A DNA stretch of 64,000 nucleotides, taken from positions 248,001 through 312,000 of the forward strand of contig CAWHVW010000003.1 of the NCBI GenBank assembly GCA_963832965.1. The letters are read 5' to 3'. Below are positions 16,576 to 25,742 of the stretch, piece after piece. The first letter of the stretch is position 1. Every line of letters begins with the position of its first letter. A program made the translations under genes and the position numbers. The notes below the pieces were generated by a model. It was not told the origin of the DNA, made no database searches, and saw only the letters and a list, made by a program, of their open reading frames with translations. The DNA comes from CAWACP01 sp963832965 (GTDB taxonomy: Bacteria; Acidobacteriota; Terriglobia; Bryobacterales; Bryobacteraceae).

Positions 16576-16907
16576 TGAACATGCCTGCCACGAATCTTCT
16601 GCAAGGCACTCTCGATCTTCTGATCCTGAAAGCTCTGGCGCTTACGGAAATGCACGGGCTGGGCATTTCGCACCGCATCGCCCAGATCACCAACAGCACC
16701 TTTCAGGTAAAGCCCGGCTCGCTCTTTCCAGCGCTGCACCGCATGGAGGAGGCCGGATGGCTCAGCTCGGCCTGGGGCGAATCCGAAAACAAACGGCGGG
16801 CTAAATTCTACCGCCTCACGGCGGCGGGCCGCAGGCAATTGAAAACCGAGACACAGCAGTGGGAAACCATCGCGCTCGCGATTGCCAGCGCACTGCAGAC
16901 GAGCTGA
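16575..16907 (+). CDS. PadR-family transcriptional regulator
   Basis: A 110-residue winged-helix repressor. LLQGTLDLLILKALALTEMHGLGISHRI is the PadR N-terminal helix pair, and GSLFPALHRMEEAGWLSS is the recognition helix and wing. The C-terminal helix (GRRQLKTETQQWETIALAIASAL) would dimerise. Ligand-responsive PadR repressors commonly precede ADOP permease genes in Acidobacteria; the permease follows 10 bases later. The palindrome across its promoter is the probable operator. Confidence 0.9.
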   Translation: MNMPATNLLQGTLDLLILKALALTEMHGLGISHRIAQITNSTFQVKPGSLFPALHRMEEAGWLSSAWGESENKRRAKFYRLTAAGRRQLKTETQQWETIALAIASALQTS

Positions 16908-16917
16908 CCAGGACGTT

Positions 16918-19566
16918 ATGCCATTCCTCAGCCGCCTGAACAGCCTTCGGCGCAATCTTTTCGCGCGTCCGCGCATGGAACGCGATCTTGACGACGAGTT
17001 GCAATCCTATCTTGACCAGTTGACCGAAGAGAAGCGACGCGAAGGGATGGGCACAGTGGACGCACGGCGGGCGGCCCGCATCGCACTCGGAGGCATTGAA
17101 CAAGTGAAGGAAGAAGTCCGGCAAGGGAGAACCGGTCAAGTACTGGAAGAGCTTTTACAGGATCTTCGCTACGGATTTCGCACGCTGCGCAGGAACCCCG
17201 CCTTCACGGTGGTCGCCGTTCTGGCTCTGGCCCTGGGCATCGGCGCCAATACGGCCATGTTCAGCGTGGCCTATGGGATGCTGTTGCGGCCCCTGCCTTA
17301 TCCAGACGCCGATCGCGTGGCGGTGGTCTACATGCGCTACTTCCCACGCGATTTCGCGTTCGGCACCATGTGCATGCGCGACTACCTGATGTGGAAGGAA
17401 AATAATCGCGCGTTTGAAAACCCTTCCCTCTTCCGAAGCTTGCGCATGGATATCGGCGGCCAGGCCATCGTCCCCGAGCAGGTGCAGGGCGCGTCCGTCA
17501 CCGCGGGCTTCTTCTCCACGCTCCAGGTGGGCCCGCTGCTTGGCCGGACGTTCGCGGTAGGCGAGGACAAACCGGCCACAGCCTCTCTCGCGGTGATCGG
17601 CGAGTCGATCTGGCGCAGACGTTTTGGCGCCAGCTCCGGCCTGCTGGGGCAGACCATTCTCGTGAACGGCACACCGTCCACCGTCATCGGCGTGATGCCC
17701 GGCGCATTCCGGTTCCCGCAGCGCGACACCGAAGTCTGGACCAACCTGCCGCTGAATCCGCCTACACGATACGGCCCGTGGTTCTATCTCGGAGTGGCTC
17801 GCTTAAGACCGGGCGCAACGCTGCCGCAGGCACAGGCGGAGGTCGACACCATTGGGCTGCGCATGATGCAGCAGAACTCTTACTACAAGCGGCTCACGAT
17901 GCCGCTGCTGGGCCTTCGGGACGCCTTCCTGGGAGTCACGCTGAAACCCGCGATCCTGGTGCTGGCAGGCGCGGTGGGTTTGGTACTACTGATCGCCGTA
18001 GTGAACGTGGCGAACCTGATGCTGGCGCGCGCCACCGTCCGCGAGCGCGAGATAGCGCTGCGGCTTAGCCTTGGCGCGGGCCGCGGCCGCCTGATGCGCC
18101 AATTGCTCACTGAGAGCGTGCTCCTGGCTCTGATGGGCGGCGCTCTGGGGCTGGCGCTGGCATGGGGAGCCATCAAACTGGTTCGCGCCTGGAATCCGGG
18201 CAACCTCCCGCTCCTCGATTCGGTCCGGCTGGATTGGGGCGCGCTGGGATTCGTGGTATTCGTTTCGATGCTCACAGGGATCCTCTTCGGCCTGGCGCCG
18301 GCGCTTGCGAGCGCGCGTGCGGACCTGAACTCGACTCTCAAAGAGGGCGGGCGTTCCGCTTCCACCAGCCAGGCTCGCCGGCAAACTCGGGCCTTTCTGG
18401 TGATCTCTGAAATCGCGGTTTCGCTGATGCTGCTGGTGGGCGCGGGCCTGCTCCTCCGCAGCTTCGTGAATCTGGAACGGGTGAGCGGCGGATTCTCCGG
18501 GCCCCCGCGCCAAATCCTGACTACGCTGATTTCTCCCGGCAGCCGAAAGTACCAGGATTCCCGCGCCGGCCTCGCTTTCTACGATGAGGTGCTCCGGCGC
18601 GCACGCAATGTTCCGGGCGTGGAAACGGCCGCGGTCACCGACTCGCTTCCGCCCGATCAGCAGGGCGACGCCGACACCTTTGCCATTGAGGGGCAAACCG
18701 TGGCGCCGGGTGAGATGAACCCCATTATTTCGGACCTCACCGTTGGCCCGGACCTCTTCCGGACGTTGGGCATTCCCCTGGTAAAAGGGCGGTACTTTAC
18801 CGATCGCGATTCGCCGGATGCGGCCCCCGTGGCGATTGTCAGCGAGGGCTTCGTGCGCCGCTTCCTGCCGGGCCGGCAAGCCATTGGCACGCGCATACGG
18901 CAGAGCGGACCGGGGATGGGCAACCAGTGGATGGAAATCGTTGGCGTCGTCGGCAACGTGAAATACCTGGGGCTGACAGTGGACACTGACCCGGCTTACT
19001 ACATGCCGTTCGCTCAAAACTACGGTCCCAGGATGTTCCTGGCCGTGCGCTCGTCAGGCGACGCGGCACCTGTGGAAGACGCGCTTCGCCGGGGGATCCA
19101 GTCCATCGACCCCGGTGTCACCCTTGCGCGAAGCGGCACCATGGAGCAGGCGCTGACGCTGTCCGTATCGCAGCCGCGCTTCGACGCCATGCTGCTATCG
19201 TTGTTCGCGGGAATCGCGCTCTTGCTGGCGGCGGTGGGGGTCTACGGGCTGATCGCCTACTCGGTGGCGCAGCGCACGCACGAGATCGGTGTGCGTATGG
19301 CTTTGGGGGCGGCGCGCGCGGACGTGGTGCGGATGGTGGTCCAGCAGGGCGCGGCGCTCGCGGGCATCGGGATCGCGTTCGGCCTTGGCGGCGCGTTCGC
19401 TCTGACGCACCTGCTCAGGACCATGCTGTTTGGCGTTGGCGTTACCGACGTGCTGACGTTTGCGGCGGCCCCGCTGAGCATGATGCTGGTGGCTCTACTG
19501 GCCACCTCCCTTCCGGCGCTGCGGGCCACGCGCGTTTCGCCGGTTTCGGCGCTTCGCTACGAATGA
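16918..19566 (+). CDS. ADOP-type FtsX/MacB-like permease
   Basis: An 882-residue protein with the architecture of the acidobacterial duplicated orphan permeases. It has an N-terminal soluble domain (MERDLDDELQSYLDQLTEEKR, RIALGGIEQVKEEVR), a TM segment (FTVVAVLALALGIGANTAMFSVA), a MacB-like periplasmic core, an FtsX domain around residues 350-480, and a second periplasmic core and FtsX domain at the C-terminus. No ATPase gene is adjacent, so any partner is encoded elsewhere. Role in lipoprotein or drug extrusion is inferred from MacB/FtsX relatives. ATG 16918 is chosen because it follows the padR stop and begins at MPFLSRLNSLRRNLF. Confidence 0.88.
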   Translation: MPFLSRLNSLRRNLFARPRMERDLDDELQSYLDQLTEEKRREGMGTVDARRAARIALGGIEQVKEEVRQGRTGQVLEELLQDLRYGFRTLRRNPAFTVVAVLALALGIGANTAMFSVAYGMLLRPLPYPDADRVAVVYMRYFPRDFAFGTMCMRDYLMWKENNRAFENPSLFRSLRMDIGGQAIVPEQVQGASVTAGFFSTLQVGPLLGRTFAVGEDKPATASLAVIGESIWRRRFGASSGLLGQTILVNGTPSTVIGVMPGAFRFPQRDTEVWTNLPLNPPTRYGPWFYLGVARLRPGATLPQAQAEVDTIGLRMMQQNSYYKRLTMPLLGLRDAFLGVTLKPAILVLAGAVGLVLLIAVVNVANLMLARATVREREIALRLSLGAGRGRLMRQLLTESVLLALMGGALGLALAWGAIKLVRAWNPGNLPLLDSVRLDWGALGFVVFVSMLTGILFGLAPALASARADLNSTLKEGGRSASTSQARRQTRAFLVISEIAVSLMLLVGAGLLLRSFVNLERVSGGFSGPPRQILTTLISPGSRKYQDSRAGLAFYDEVLRRARNVPGVETAAVTDSLPPDQQGDADTFAIEGQTVAPGEMNPIISDLTVGPDLFRTLGIPLVKGRYFTDRDSPDAAPVAIVSEGFVRRFLPGRQAIGTRIRQSGPGMGNQWMEIVGVVGNVKYLGLTVDTDPAYYMPFAQNYGPRMFLAVRSSGDAAPVEDALRRGIQSIDPGVTLARSGTMEQALTLSVSQPRFDAMLLSLFAGIALLLAAVGVYGLIAYSVAQRTHEIGVRMALGAARADVVRMVVQQGAALAGIGIAFGLGGAFALTHLLRTMLFGVGVTDVLTFAAAPLSMMLVALLATSLPALRATRVSPVSALRYE

Positions 19567-19599
19567 ACTGCTGAAACGTCCCAATCACCCACCGCGTCC

Positions 19600-19628
19600 C
19601 TGACTTGTGCAAGGGTAGATGCTACAAT
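19600..19628 (+). promoter_or_regulatory. Promoter of the MoxR/VWA operon
   Basis: CTGACT (19600-19605) and TACAAT (19623-19628) are 17 bases apart, a good housekeeping-sigma match. The predicted transcription start is near 19635, about 24 bases before the ATPase start codon. Confidence 0.55.
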
Positions 19629-19658
19629 CACCCGATAAGGTTTTCCCGCCTTTAGGTT

Positions 19659-21134
19659 ATGCAGGAATTTCCCAAGACACTCGGCGCCCTCAGAACCAGC
19701 CGTTTCTCCGAGGACCGGATCGCAACCCGCACTGTAAAAGACGAGATTCGTCAGAACCTCATTTGTAAACTGCAGAGGAAAGAGCCTCTGTTCCCGGGCA
19801 TTGTCGGCTTCGAGGAAACCGTAGTGCCGCATATCGTGAATGCCCTGCTCTCGCGGCACAACTTCATTCTGCTGGGGCTTCGCGGCCAGGCCAAGACGCG
19901 CATCGTCCGTTTGCTGGCCACGCTGCTGGACGAAAAGTTGCCTTACATCGCTGGGTGCGAGATTCGCGACAACCCGTACAGCCCGCTCTGCCGCCAGTGC
20001 CAGAACCTGGTGCAGGAGAAGGGCGACGACACGCCCATCGCCTGGCTCACGCGCGCGCATCGCTACGTGGAGAAACTGGCGACGCCGGACGTGACCATCG
20101 CGGACATGATTGGCGATATCGATCCCATCAAGGCCGCGCGGCGCGGGCGCGACATCTCCGACGAACTGACCGTGCACTACGGTTTGCTGCCGCGCGCCAA
20201 CCGCGGTATTTTCGCCATCAACGAGCTGCCCGATCTTGCTGGGAAGATCCAGGTGGGGCTGTTCAACATCATGCAGGAAGGCGACGTGCAGATAAAGGGC
20301 TATCCAGTGCGCCTGCCGCTGGACGTCATGCTGGTGTTCACCGCGAATCCGGAAGATTACACCGCGCGCGGCAAGATCATCACGCCGCTCAAGGACCGCA
20401 TCGGCAGCGAGATCCGCACGCACTATCCGCTCACGGTAGAACAAGGCATGGCTATCACCGGGCAGGAAGCGTGGACCGGGCGGCCGTCGCCGGCCACCGG
20501 GCGAGTACCCGCTTATATCAACGAGGTGGTCGAACATCTGGCGTTCCTGGCGCGCGAAGACAAGCGTGTGGACAAGCGCTCCGGGGTGTCCCAGCGCTTG
20601 CCTATTTCCGTTCTGGAGAACGTGATGTCGAATGCCGAGCGCCGCGCCCTTCATGCCGGCGAAGATCTGGCCGTTCCCCGCGTGATGGACATTTACGCCG
20701 CGCTGCCCTCGGTGACCGGGAAACTCGAATTGGAGTACGAAGGCGAACTGAAAGGCGGCGACGCCGTGGCGCGAGAGTTGATTCGCGCGGCCGTGGGCAA
20801 GGTCTACAGTTCGTACTTCGAGGGCGTGAACGTCTCCACGGTGGTGCAGTGGTTCGAAATGGGCGGTTCGTTGAGGCTGGACGAGTCGCTCGATTCCGCC
20901 GGCCTGGTGAAAGAGCTGGGCAAAATCCAGGGTCTGATGGAGAAGATCGGGGCGCTGGGGCTTGGTGCAAACGAACCGGATGCGGTGCGCGTTTCGGCCG
21001 CCGAGTTCCTGCTGGAAGGGCTCTACGCGCACCGGCGCATCAGCCGGAACGAGGAACGCGGATTCATCGCCGAGGAGCGGCGGCGCATCGACCCCGAGGA
21101 ACCGCCGAAAAAGCAGCGACGCCAGTTCCAGTAG
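19659..21134 (+). CDS. MoxR/ChlI-like AAA+ ATPase
   Basis: A 491-residue AAA+ ATPase related to Mg-chelatase subunit I and MoxR. GIVGFEETVVPHI introduces the domain, LGLRGQAKTRIVRLL (around residue 75) is Walker A, INELPDLAGKIQVGLFNIMQEGDVQIKGYP (around 190) holds Walker B and the sensor region, and VFTANPEDYTARGKIITPLKDRIG follows. An insert with Cys residues (SPLCRQCQNL) after Walker A is unusual for MoxR. Such ATPases work with VWA proteins to insert metals or remodel partners; the next gene, six bases on, encodes a VWA protein. Substrate unknown. Confidence 0.85.
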   Translation: MQEFPKTLGALRTSRFSEDRIATRTVKDEIRQNLICKLQRKEPLFPGIVGFEETVVPHIVNALLSRHNFILLGLRGQAKTRIVRLLATLLDEKLPYIAGCEIRDNPYSPLCRQCQNLVQEKGDDTPIAWLTRAHRYVEKLATPDVTIADMIGDIDPIKAARRGRDISDELTVHYGLLPRANRGIFAINELPDLAGKIQVGLFNIMQEGDVQIKGYPVRLPLDVMLVFTANPEDYTARGKIITPLKDRIGSEIRTHYPLTVEQGMAITGQEAWTGRPSPATGRVPAYINEVVEHLAFLAREDKRVDKRSGVSQRLPISVLENVMSNAERRALHAGEDLAVPRVMDIYAALPSVTGKLELEYEGELKGGDAVARELIRAAVGKVYSSYFEGVNVSTVVQWFEMGGSLRLDESLDSAGLVKELGKIQGLMEKIGALGLGANEPDAVRVSAAEFLLEGLYAHRRISRNEERGFIAEERRRIDPEEPPKKQRRQFQ

Positions 21135-21140
21135 GAAACC

Positions 21141-22373
21141 ATGAAGATCCGCTATTCGCGTTACACCGGCGAAGATCTCGGGCTGAGCGCGGAGGATCTC
21201 ATGCAGGCTCTCGCGGATTTCTTCCTGCAAAGCGGGTTCGAATCGCAGAATATGCGATTTGGCGAGTGGAACCAGCACACTCTGGAGGAGCTCAAGCAGG
21301 CCCTGCAGCAGGCCCTCGAATTCGGCGACGCCTTCGACCCGGAGCGCGCCGAACAGATTCGCCAGCAACTGGAAGAGCTGTCACCCGAGCAGTTGGATCA
21401 GCTCATGGAGCGTTTGGCGCAGAAGCTGGTGGACGAGGGCTACATCAACCCGAGCGCGGAGCCGTCCGAGCAGGCCGGCCAGGGCGGCGTCGGTCGCAAC
21501 GACAAAAACGTGCGCTTCGAGGTCACCGACAAATCGTTGGATTTCCTCGGCTACAAGACTCTGAAGGATCTGCTTGGTTCGCTGGGTAAATCGAGCTTCG
21601 GCGCGCACGATACGCGCGATCTGGCCACGGGCGTGGAATCGAGTGGCGCGGCGAAACCTTATGAGTTCGGCGACACAATGAACCTGGATGTGAGCCAGAC
21701 CTTGTTCTCGGCGATGCAGCGAGAAGGCGTGAAGCTGCCGCTGGACCTCGATTACTCCGACTTGCATGTGCATCAATCTGAATACCAGAGTTCCTGCGCC
21801 ACCGTGCTTATGCTGGATTGCAGCCACAGCATGATCCTTTACGGCGAAGACCGCTTCACGCCCGCCAAGAAGGTGGCGCTGGCGCTGGCGCACTTGATCC
21901 GCACTCAGTATCCCGGCGACAGCCTGCGCGTCGTGTTGTTCCACGATACGGCCGAAGAACTTCGCCTGCCGGACCTGGCGCGCGTGCAAGTGGGCCCCTG
22001 GTACACCAATACCCGCGATGGACTCATCCTTGCGCAGCGCCTGCTGGCCCAGGAGAAGAAGGACATGAAGCAGATCGTCATGATCACCGACGGCAAACCT
22101 TCCGCGCTGACGCTGGAGGACGGGCGCATGTATCGTAATGCTTTCGGCCTCGATCCGCTGGTGATCAGCCGGACGCTGGAAGAGGTAAGCCGTTGTAAAC
22201 GACAGGGCATCCTGATCAACACGTTCATGCTGGCAAGCGACTACGGGCTGATCAACTTTGTCCAGAAGGTGACGGAGCTTTGCCGGGGCAAGGCCTATTT
22301 CACGACACCGTATACGTTAGGCCAGTATCTGCTCATGGATTACATGAATCGGAAGACCCGAACGGTTCACTGA
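21141..22373 (+). CDS. VWA-domain protein, partner of the MoxR-like ATPase
   Basis: A 410-residue soluble protein. The N-terminal half is charged and helical (SPEQLDQLMERLAQKLVDEG); the C-terminal half (about residues 220-400) is a von Willebrand factor A domain. LMLDCSHSMILYG is a complete DxSxS MIDAS metal site and IVMITDGKPS supplies the later MIDAS Asp. This pairing resembles ChlI/ChlD and MoxR/VWA chaperone systems that load metals or assemble complexes. The gene follows the ATPase after six bases and the two proteins very probably act together. Confidence 0.85.
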   Translation: MKIRYSRYTGEDLGLSAEDLMQALADFFLQSGFESQNMRFGEWNQHTLEELKQALQQALEFGDAFDPERAEQIRQQLEELSPEQLDQLMERLAQKLVDEGYINPSAEPSEQAGQGGVGRNDKNVRFEVTDKSLDFLGYKTLKDLLGSLGKSSFGAHDTRDLATGVESSGAAKPYEFGDTMNLDVSQTLFSAMQREGVKLPLDLDYSDLHVHQSEYQSSCATVLMLDCSHSMILYGEDRFTPAKKVALALAHLIRTQYPGDSLRVVLFHDTAEELRLPDLARVQVGPWYTNTRDGLILAQRLLAQEKKDMKQIVMITDGKPSALTLEDGRMYRNAFGLDPLVISRTLEEVSRCKRQGILINTFMLASDYGLINFVQKVTELCRGKAYFTTPYTLGQYLLMDYMNRKTRTVH

Positions 22374-22408
22374 AGACCGCAGCGGGCTGCTGCTAGAATG
22401 GAAGGTCG

Positions 22409-22825
22409 ATGGCGAACTCTACAGCGACAACCAGCGCGACTACGCTGCCGCGTTCGTGGGTGCCCGTGGTCGCACTCGCCTGGCTGGTGCCCGGGGGCGG
22501 TCACTTTCTGCTCAAGAGGTACGGACGGGGCGGATTGCTGTTGCTTTCAGTGGCCTCTATGTTTCTGCTCGGGCTGATGATGCGCGGCCCCATGTTCCAG
22601 CCTCAGGGCGGCGATCTCCTCACCGTCATCATCTACTACGGCGGATTCCTCGGCGACCTCGCCAGCGGCCTGCTCTACCTGCTTAGCGTATGGCTTGGCT
22701 ACAATCAACCGGATGTCGCCGGCCACGTACACGATTACGGCGCCAAGTTCCTGGTGGCCGCCGGCCTGCTGAATATTCTGGCTATCGTCGATGCGTGGGA
22801 GATCTCCACGGGGAAGAAGAACTAA
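22409..22825 (+). CDS. Small membrane protein, DUF6677-like
   Basis: A 138-residue protein with three or four hydrophobic helices (VPVVALAWLVPGGGHFLL, GGLLLLSVASMFLLGLMM, LASGLLYLLSVWLGY, LVAAGLLNILAIVDAW). The WLVPGGGHFLLKRYGRG opening resembles small inner-membrane proteins common in Acidobacteria, to which I assign it tentatively. A TAGAAT -10-like box (22394-22399) lies just ahead of the start, but co-transcription with the MoxR/VWA genes is also likely. Function unknown. Its TAA stop overlaps the next start. Confidence 0.7.
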   Translation: MANSTATTSATTLPRSWVPVVALAWLVPGGGHFLLKRYGRGGLLLLSVASMFLLGLMMRGPMFQPQGGDLLTVIIYYGGFLGDLASGLLYLLSVWLGYNQPDVAGHVHDYGAKFLVAAGLLNILAIVDAWEISTGKKN

Positions 22826-23010
22826 TGCCGAAGCTCAGCGTTTCGCACTTCGAGGCAGCTCTGCTGTTCGCGATCTTTAGTTCTATCGTGCTTGGGGTGG
22901 TCACCAAGAAGACGGACCGCGACCGCCTGCATTACGGTCTTCGATGTTTCGCGTACTTCGTCGTGGCGCTTTTCGCGGTCGGCTGGATCATGTACCTGGG
23001 CCACGGCTAG
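22825..23010 (+). CDS. Small two-helix membrane protein
   Basis: A 61-residue protein whose ATG overlaps the previous stop (TAATG), implying coupled translation. It contains two hydrophobic stretches (FEAALLFAIFSSIVLGVVT and CFAYFVVALFAVGWIMYLG) linked by a charged loop KKTDRDRLHYGLR. I do not recognise a family. Position suggests it forms a unit with the upstream four-helix membrane protein, possibly the membrane anchor of the MoxR/VWA system. Confidence 0.65.
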   Translation: MPKLSVSHFEAALLFAIFSSIVLGVVTKKTDRDRLHYGLRCFAYFVVALFAVGWIMYLGHG

Positions 23011-23046
23011 TCCGCTCCAACCTTGTCGGGGCTCGGTAACGTCAGC

Positions 23047-24435
23047 TTAGTCCGCGGCCGCCCCTGATTTTGCCGGCTCGATCTGCGCCAGCACCGCTGC
23101 GGCATCCGCTTCCGTGAACTCCTCGGTCTTCGCGGATTTGTTCATCGAGCAGAATTTCGGGCCGCACATTGAGCAAAAAGCTGCGTCCTTGAAGCCTTCC
23201 TCCGGCAGCGTCTCGTCGTGCATGGACCGTGCGGTTTCCGGATCGAGCGACAGCTCGAACTGCTTCTTCCAGTCGAACTTGTATCGGGCGCGGGAAAGAG
23301 CGTCGTCACGGTCGCGAGCGCCCGGGCGCTTGCGGGCGATGTCGGCCGCGTGCGCGGCAATGCGATAAGCCATGATCCCAGCTTTGACGTCCTCGCGATT
23401 AGGCAATCCCAGGTGCTCCTTTGGCGTCACATAGCAAAGCATGGAAGCCCCGTGCCAGCCGATCATGGCCGCGCCAATGGCGCTGGTGATGTGGTCAAAG
23501 CCGGGCGCGAAGTCGGTCACCAGCGGGCCCAGCGTGTAGAACGGCGCCTCGTGACACATCTCCATTTCCTTTTCCACCTGGAGCTGAATCTGGTCCATGG
23601 GAATGTGGCCCGGCCCCTCGATCATCACCTGTACGTCGTGCTCCCACGCCACTTTGGTCAGCTCCCCGAGAGTCTTCAGCTCAGCGAATTGCGCCTGGTC
23701 GCTGGCGTCGGCGAGCGATCCAGGCCGCAGACCATCGCCCAGTGAGAAACTCACGTCGTGCTTCTGGAAGATCCGGCAGATGCGGTCGAAATGTTCGTAC
23801 AGCGGATTCTGGCGATGGTTCTTCACCATCCACTCGGCGAGGATCGCTCCGCCGCGGCTGACGATGCCGGTTACTCGGCGCGTGGTCATCGGTACGTACT
23901 GCACCAGGACGCCGGCATGGATAGTCATGTAGTCCACGCCCTGCTCGGCCTGCTCCTCTATGACCTCTAGCAGGACTTCGATGGTCAGGTCCTCCACGCG
24001 CCGCACGCGCGAGAGGGCTTCATAAATGGGTACCGTCCCGATCGGCACCGGCGAGTTCGCGATGATGGCCTTGCGGATTCTGGGTATGTCCCCGCCGGTG
24101 GAAAGATCCATCACCGTGTCGGAGCCGTAGTGAACCGCGTAGTGCAGCTTCTCCAGTTCGTCGTCGATGAGCGATGTGGTGGCCGAATTGCCGATGTTCG
24201 CGTTGATCTTGCACCGCGATGCGATGCCGATGCACATGGGCTCGAGGTTAACGTGGTTGATGTTGGCGGGGATGATGAGACGGCCGCGCGCCACCTCGTC
24301 CCGCACCAATCCCGGGGAAAGGCCCTCGAGGCCGGCCACATATTCCATCTCCCCGGTAACCATGCCCCGCCGGGCGTAATGAAGCTGCGTCCGGATGGGG
24401 TCGTTTGTTCTCGCGGCAATCCAATCACTGCGCAT
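23047..24435 (-). CDS. thiC: Phosphomethylpyrimidine synthase ThiC
   Basis: A 462-residue radical SAM enzyme that turns aminoimidazole ribotide into HMP phosphate for thiamine. Typical ThiC segments are MCIGIASRCKINANIGNS (around residue 70), YGSDTVMDLSTGGDIPRIR, QGVDYMTIHAGVL, EGPGHIPMDQI and the C-terminal cluster motif CSMCGPKFCSM that binds the 4Fe-4S cluster. Length is that of the short ThiC form without the long N-terminal extension. Only about 75 bases separate it from the divergent peptidase gene and I see no TPP riboswitch there. Confidence 0.95.
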   Translation of the reverse strand: MRSDWIAARTNDPIRTQLHYARRGMVTGEMEYVAGLEGLSPGLVRDEVARGRLIIPANINHVNLEPMCIGIASRCKINANIGNSATTSLIDDELEKLHYAVHYGSDTVMDLSTGGDIPRIRKAIIANSPVPIGTVPIYEALSRVRRVEDLTIEVLLEVIEEQAEQGVDYMTIHAGVLVQYVPMTTRRVTGIVSRGGAILAEWMVKNHRQNPLYEHFDRICRIFQKHDVSFSLGDGLRPGSLADASDQAQFAELKTLGELTKVAWEHDVQVMIEGPGHIPMDQIQLQVEKEMEMCHEAPFYTLGPLVTDFAPGFDHITSAIGAAMIGWHGASMLCYVTPKEHLGLPNREDVKAGIMAYRIAAHAADIARKRPGARDRDDALSRARYKFDWKKQFELSLDPETARSMHDETLPEEGFKDAAFCSMCGPKFCSMNKSAKTEEFTEADAAAVLAQIEPAKSGAAAD

Positions 24436-24496
24436 ACTTGTTCATAGTAGCGCGCAAACACGGACTGAAGTCTGTGCCACCTTCCTATCATCCGCG

Positions 24497-24502
24497 TATA
24501 CT
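24497..24502 (+). promoter_or_regulatory. -10 box of the M24 peptidase gene, possibly leaderless
   Basis: TATACT lies eight bases ahead of the ATG at 24510, so transcription would begin at or next to the start codon. No convincing -35 box and no Shine-Dalgarno sequence are visible. Confidence 0.4.
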
Positions 24503-24509
24503 GGCATTC

Positions 24510-25742
24510 ATGAAGATAGTGCTGGCGTTATTGAGCGCGTGCCTCTGCGCCCCCGCTGCCATTGCGCCCGCTGAGTTTGCCGCCCGCCGCGCCAGCCTCC
24601 AGAAACAGCTCGATGGCACTCTGGTGCTTTTCGGCAGGGCCGAAGTGAGCGAGGGAATCGAGGGCTTTCATCAGGAACCGAACTTCTTCTACCTGACGGA
24701 CTGGGCCGAACCTGGCGCTGTCCTCCTGTTCACGCACTCAAGCGCCACCCTGTTTCTGCCGGCCCATGACGAGAAGATAGAGCGCTACACCGGCCGACAT
24801 GCTTCGGCCGAAGACGCCGACGTCCGCGCACGCACCGGCTTCGACAACGTCCTCCCTTTGGGTCGCTTCGAATCGGAGTTCGCGAGGGCGCTGGAGATCT
24901 CGCAAAACGTTTACGGCCTCGCCGATGACCCGCATGCGTCGGCGCTGAAGATGCTTGCGCCTTTGCGGACGGTGCAGGACGCGGCGCCGATCATTACCGC
25001 GCTGCGGGTGAAGAAGTCACCCGCGGAGATCGCCGCCATCCAGCACTCCACCGACGTCAGCGTCGAGGCGCATCGCGCAGCCTGGAGACACCTTCAGCCC
25101 GCCCTCTACGAATACCAGCTGGCGGCGGTGATGTCGGGGGTCGTCCTCGACCAGGGCTGTGAGCGATGGGCCTACGCACCCATTATCGGGTCCGGCCCGG
25201 ACGGAGCCGTGCTGCACTACAGCGAAAATCGCCGCAGGATGGAAAGCGGAGAACTGGTGGTGATGGACGTGGCCGGCGAGTGCGGCGGATACGCCAGCGA
25301 TATCACCCGCACCGTCCCCGTGAACGGGAAGTTCACGCCGCGCCAGCTCGAGCTGTACAGCGTCGTGCTGGGTGCCCAGAAGGCGGGCATCGCCGCAGTG
25401 AAGCCCGGGGTCCCGTTCTGGACCGGCGACGACAGCCCCGACACGGCCGCGCGAAAATACATCGAGGGCCACGGCAAGGATCTTCATGGCGATTCACTGG
25501 GCAAGTATTTCACTCACAAGATCGGCCACGAAGTTGGGCTCGAAGTGCATGACCCGCCGATGCCTCCGGCGAAACTGGAAGAAGGCATGGTGATCACCAT
25601 CGAGCCCGGCGTCTATATTCCGGAAGAGAAGATCGGCATCCGCATTGAGGATGTGGTGCTGGTAACCGCCACTGGTTCTCGCGTGCTTAGCGCGGAACTG
25701 CCGAAGGAGCCCGCTGAAATTGAAAAGGCTCTGGCAAGGTAG
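24510..25742 (+). CDS. Xaa-Pro aminopeptidase-like M24 metallopeptidase, exported
   Basis: A 410-residue protein with a signal peptide (IVLALLSACLCAPAAIA), an N-terminal aminopeptidase-P domain (residues about 20-165) and a pita-bread catalytic domain. Metal ligands are visible in MDVAGECGGYASDITRT (two Asp), HKIGHEVGLEVHDPP (His), VITIEPGVYI (Glu) and GIRIEDVVLV (Glu). It should remove N-terminal residues preceding proline from peptides outside the cytosol. ATG 24510 places the signal peptide at the N-terminus; the longer upstream frame lacks support. Its end overlaps the histidine kinase gene by 23 bases. Confidence 0.88.
   Translation: MKIVLALLSACLCAPAAIAPAEFAARRASLQKQLDGTLVLFGRAEVSEGIEGFHQEPNFFYLTDWAEPGAVLLFTHSSATLFLPAHDEKIERYTGRHASAEDADVRARTGFDNVLPLGRFESEFARALEISQNVYGLADDPHASALKMLAPLRTVQDAAPIITALRVKKSPAEIAAIQHSTDVSVEAHRAAWRHLQPALYEYQLAAVMSGVVLDQGCERWAYAPIIGSGPDGAVLHYSENRRRMESGELVVMDVAGECGGYASDITRTVPVNGKFTPRQLELYSVVLGAQKAGIAAVKPGVPFWTGDDSPDTAARKYIEGHGKDLHGDSLGKYFTHKIGHEVGLEVHDPPMPPAKLEEGMVITIEPGVYIPEEKIGIRIEDVVLVTATGSRVLSAELPKEPAEIEKALAR

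Noticed and set aside
21231..21255. T-loop-like GGTTCGAATC sequence suggesting a tRNA
   Set aside because: It lies inside the VWA gene and encodes a normal part of that protein; no acceptor or anticodon stem can be drawn.
19955..21589. A 544-codon open frame overlapping the MoxR and VWA genes in another frame
   Set aside because: Its product is Arg/Gly-rich low-complexity sequence typical of an alternative frame in high-GC DNA, while the overlapping frames have clear AAA+ and VWA motifs.
24436..24509. Possible TPP riboswitch upstream of thiC
   Set aside because: Only about 75 bases separate thiC from the divergent gene and the conserved CUGAGA-type thi-box sequence is not present.
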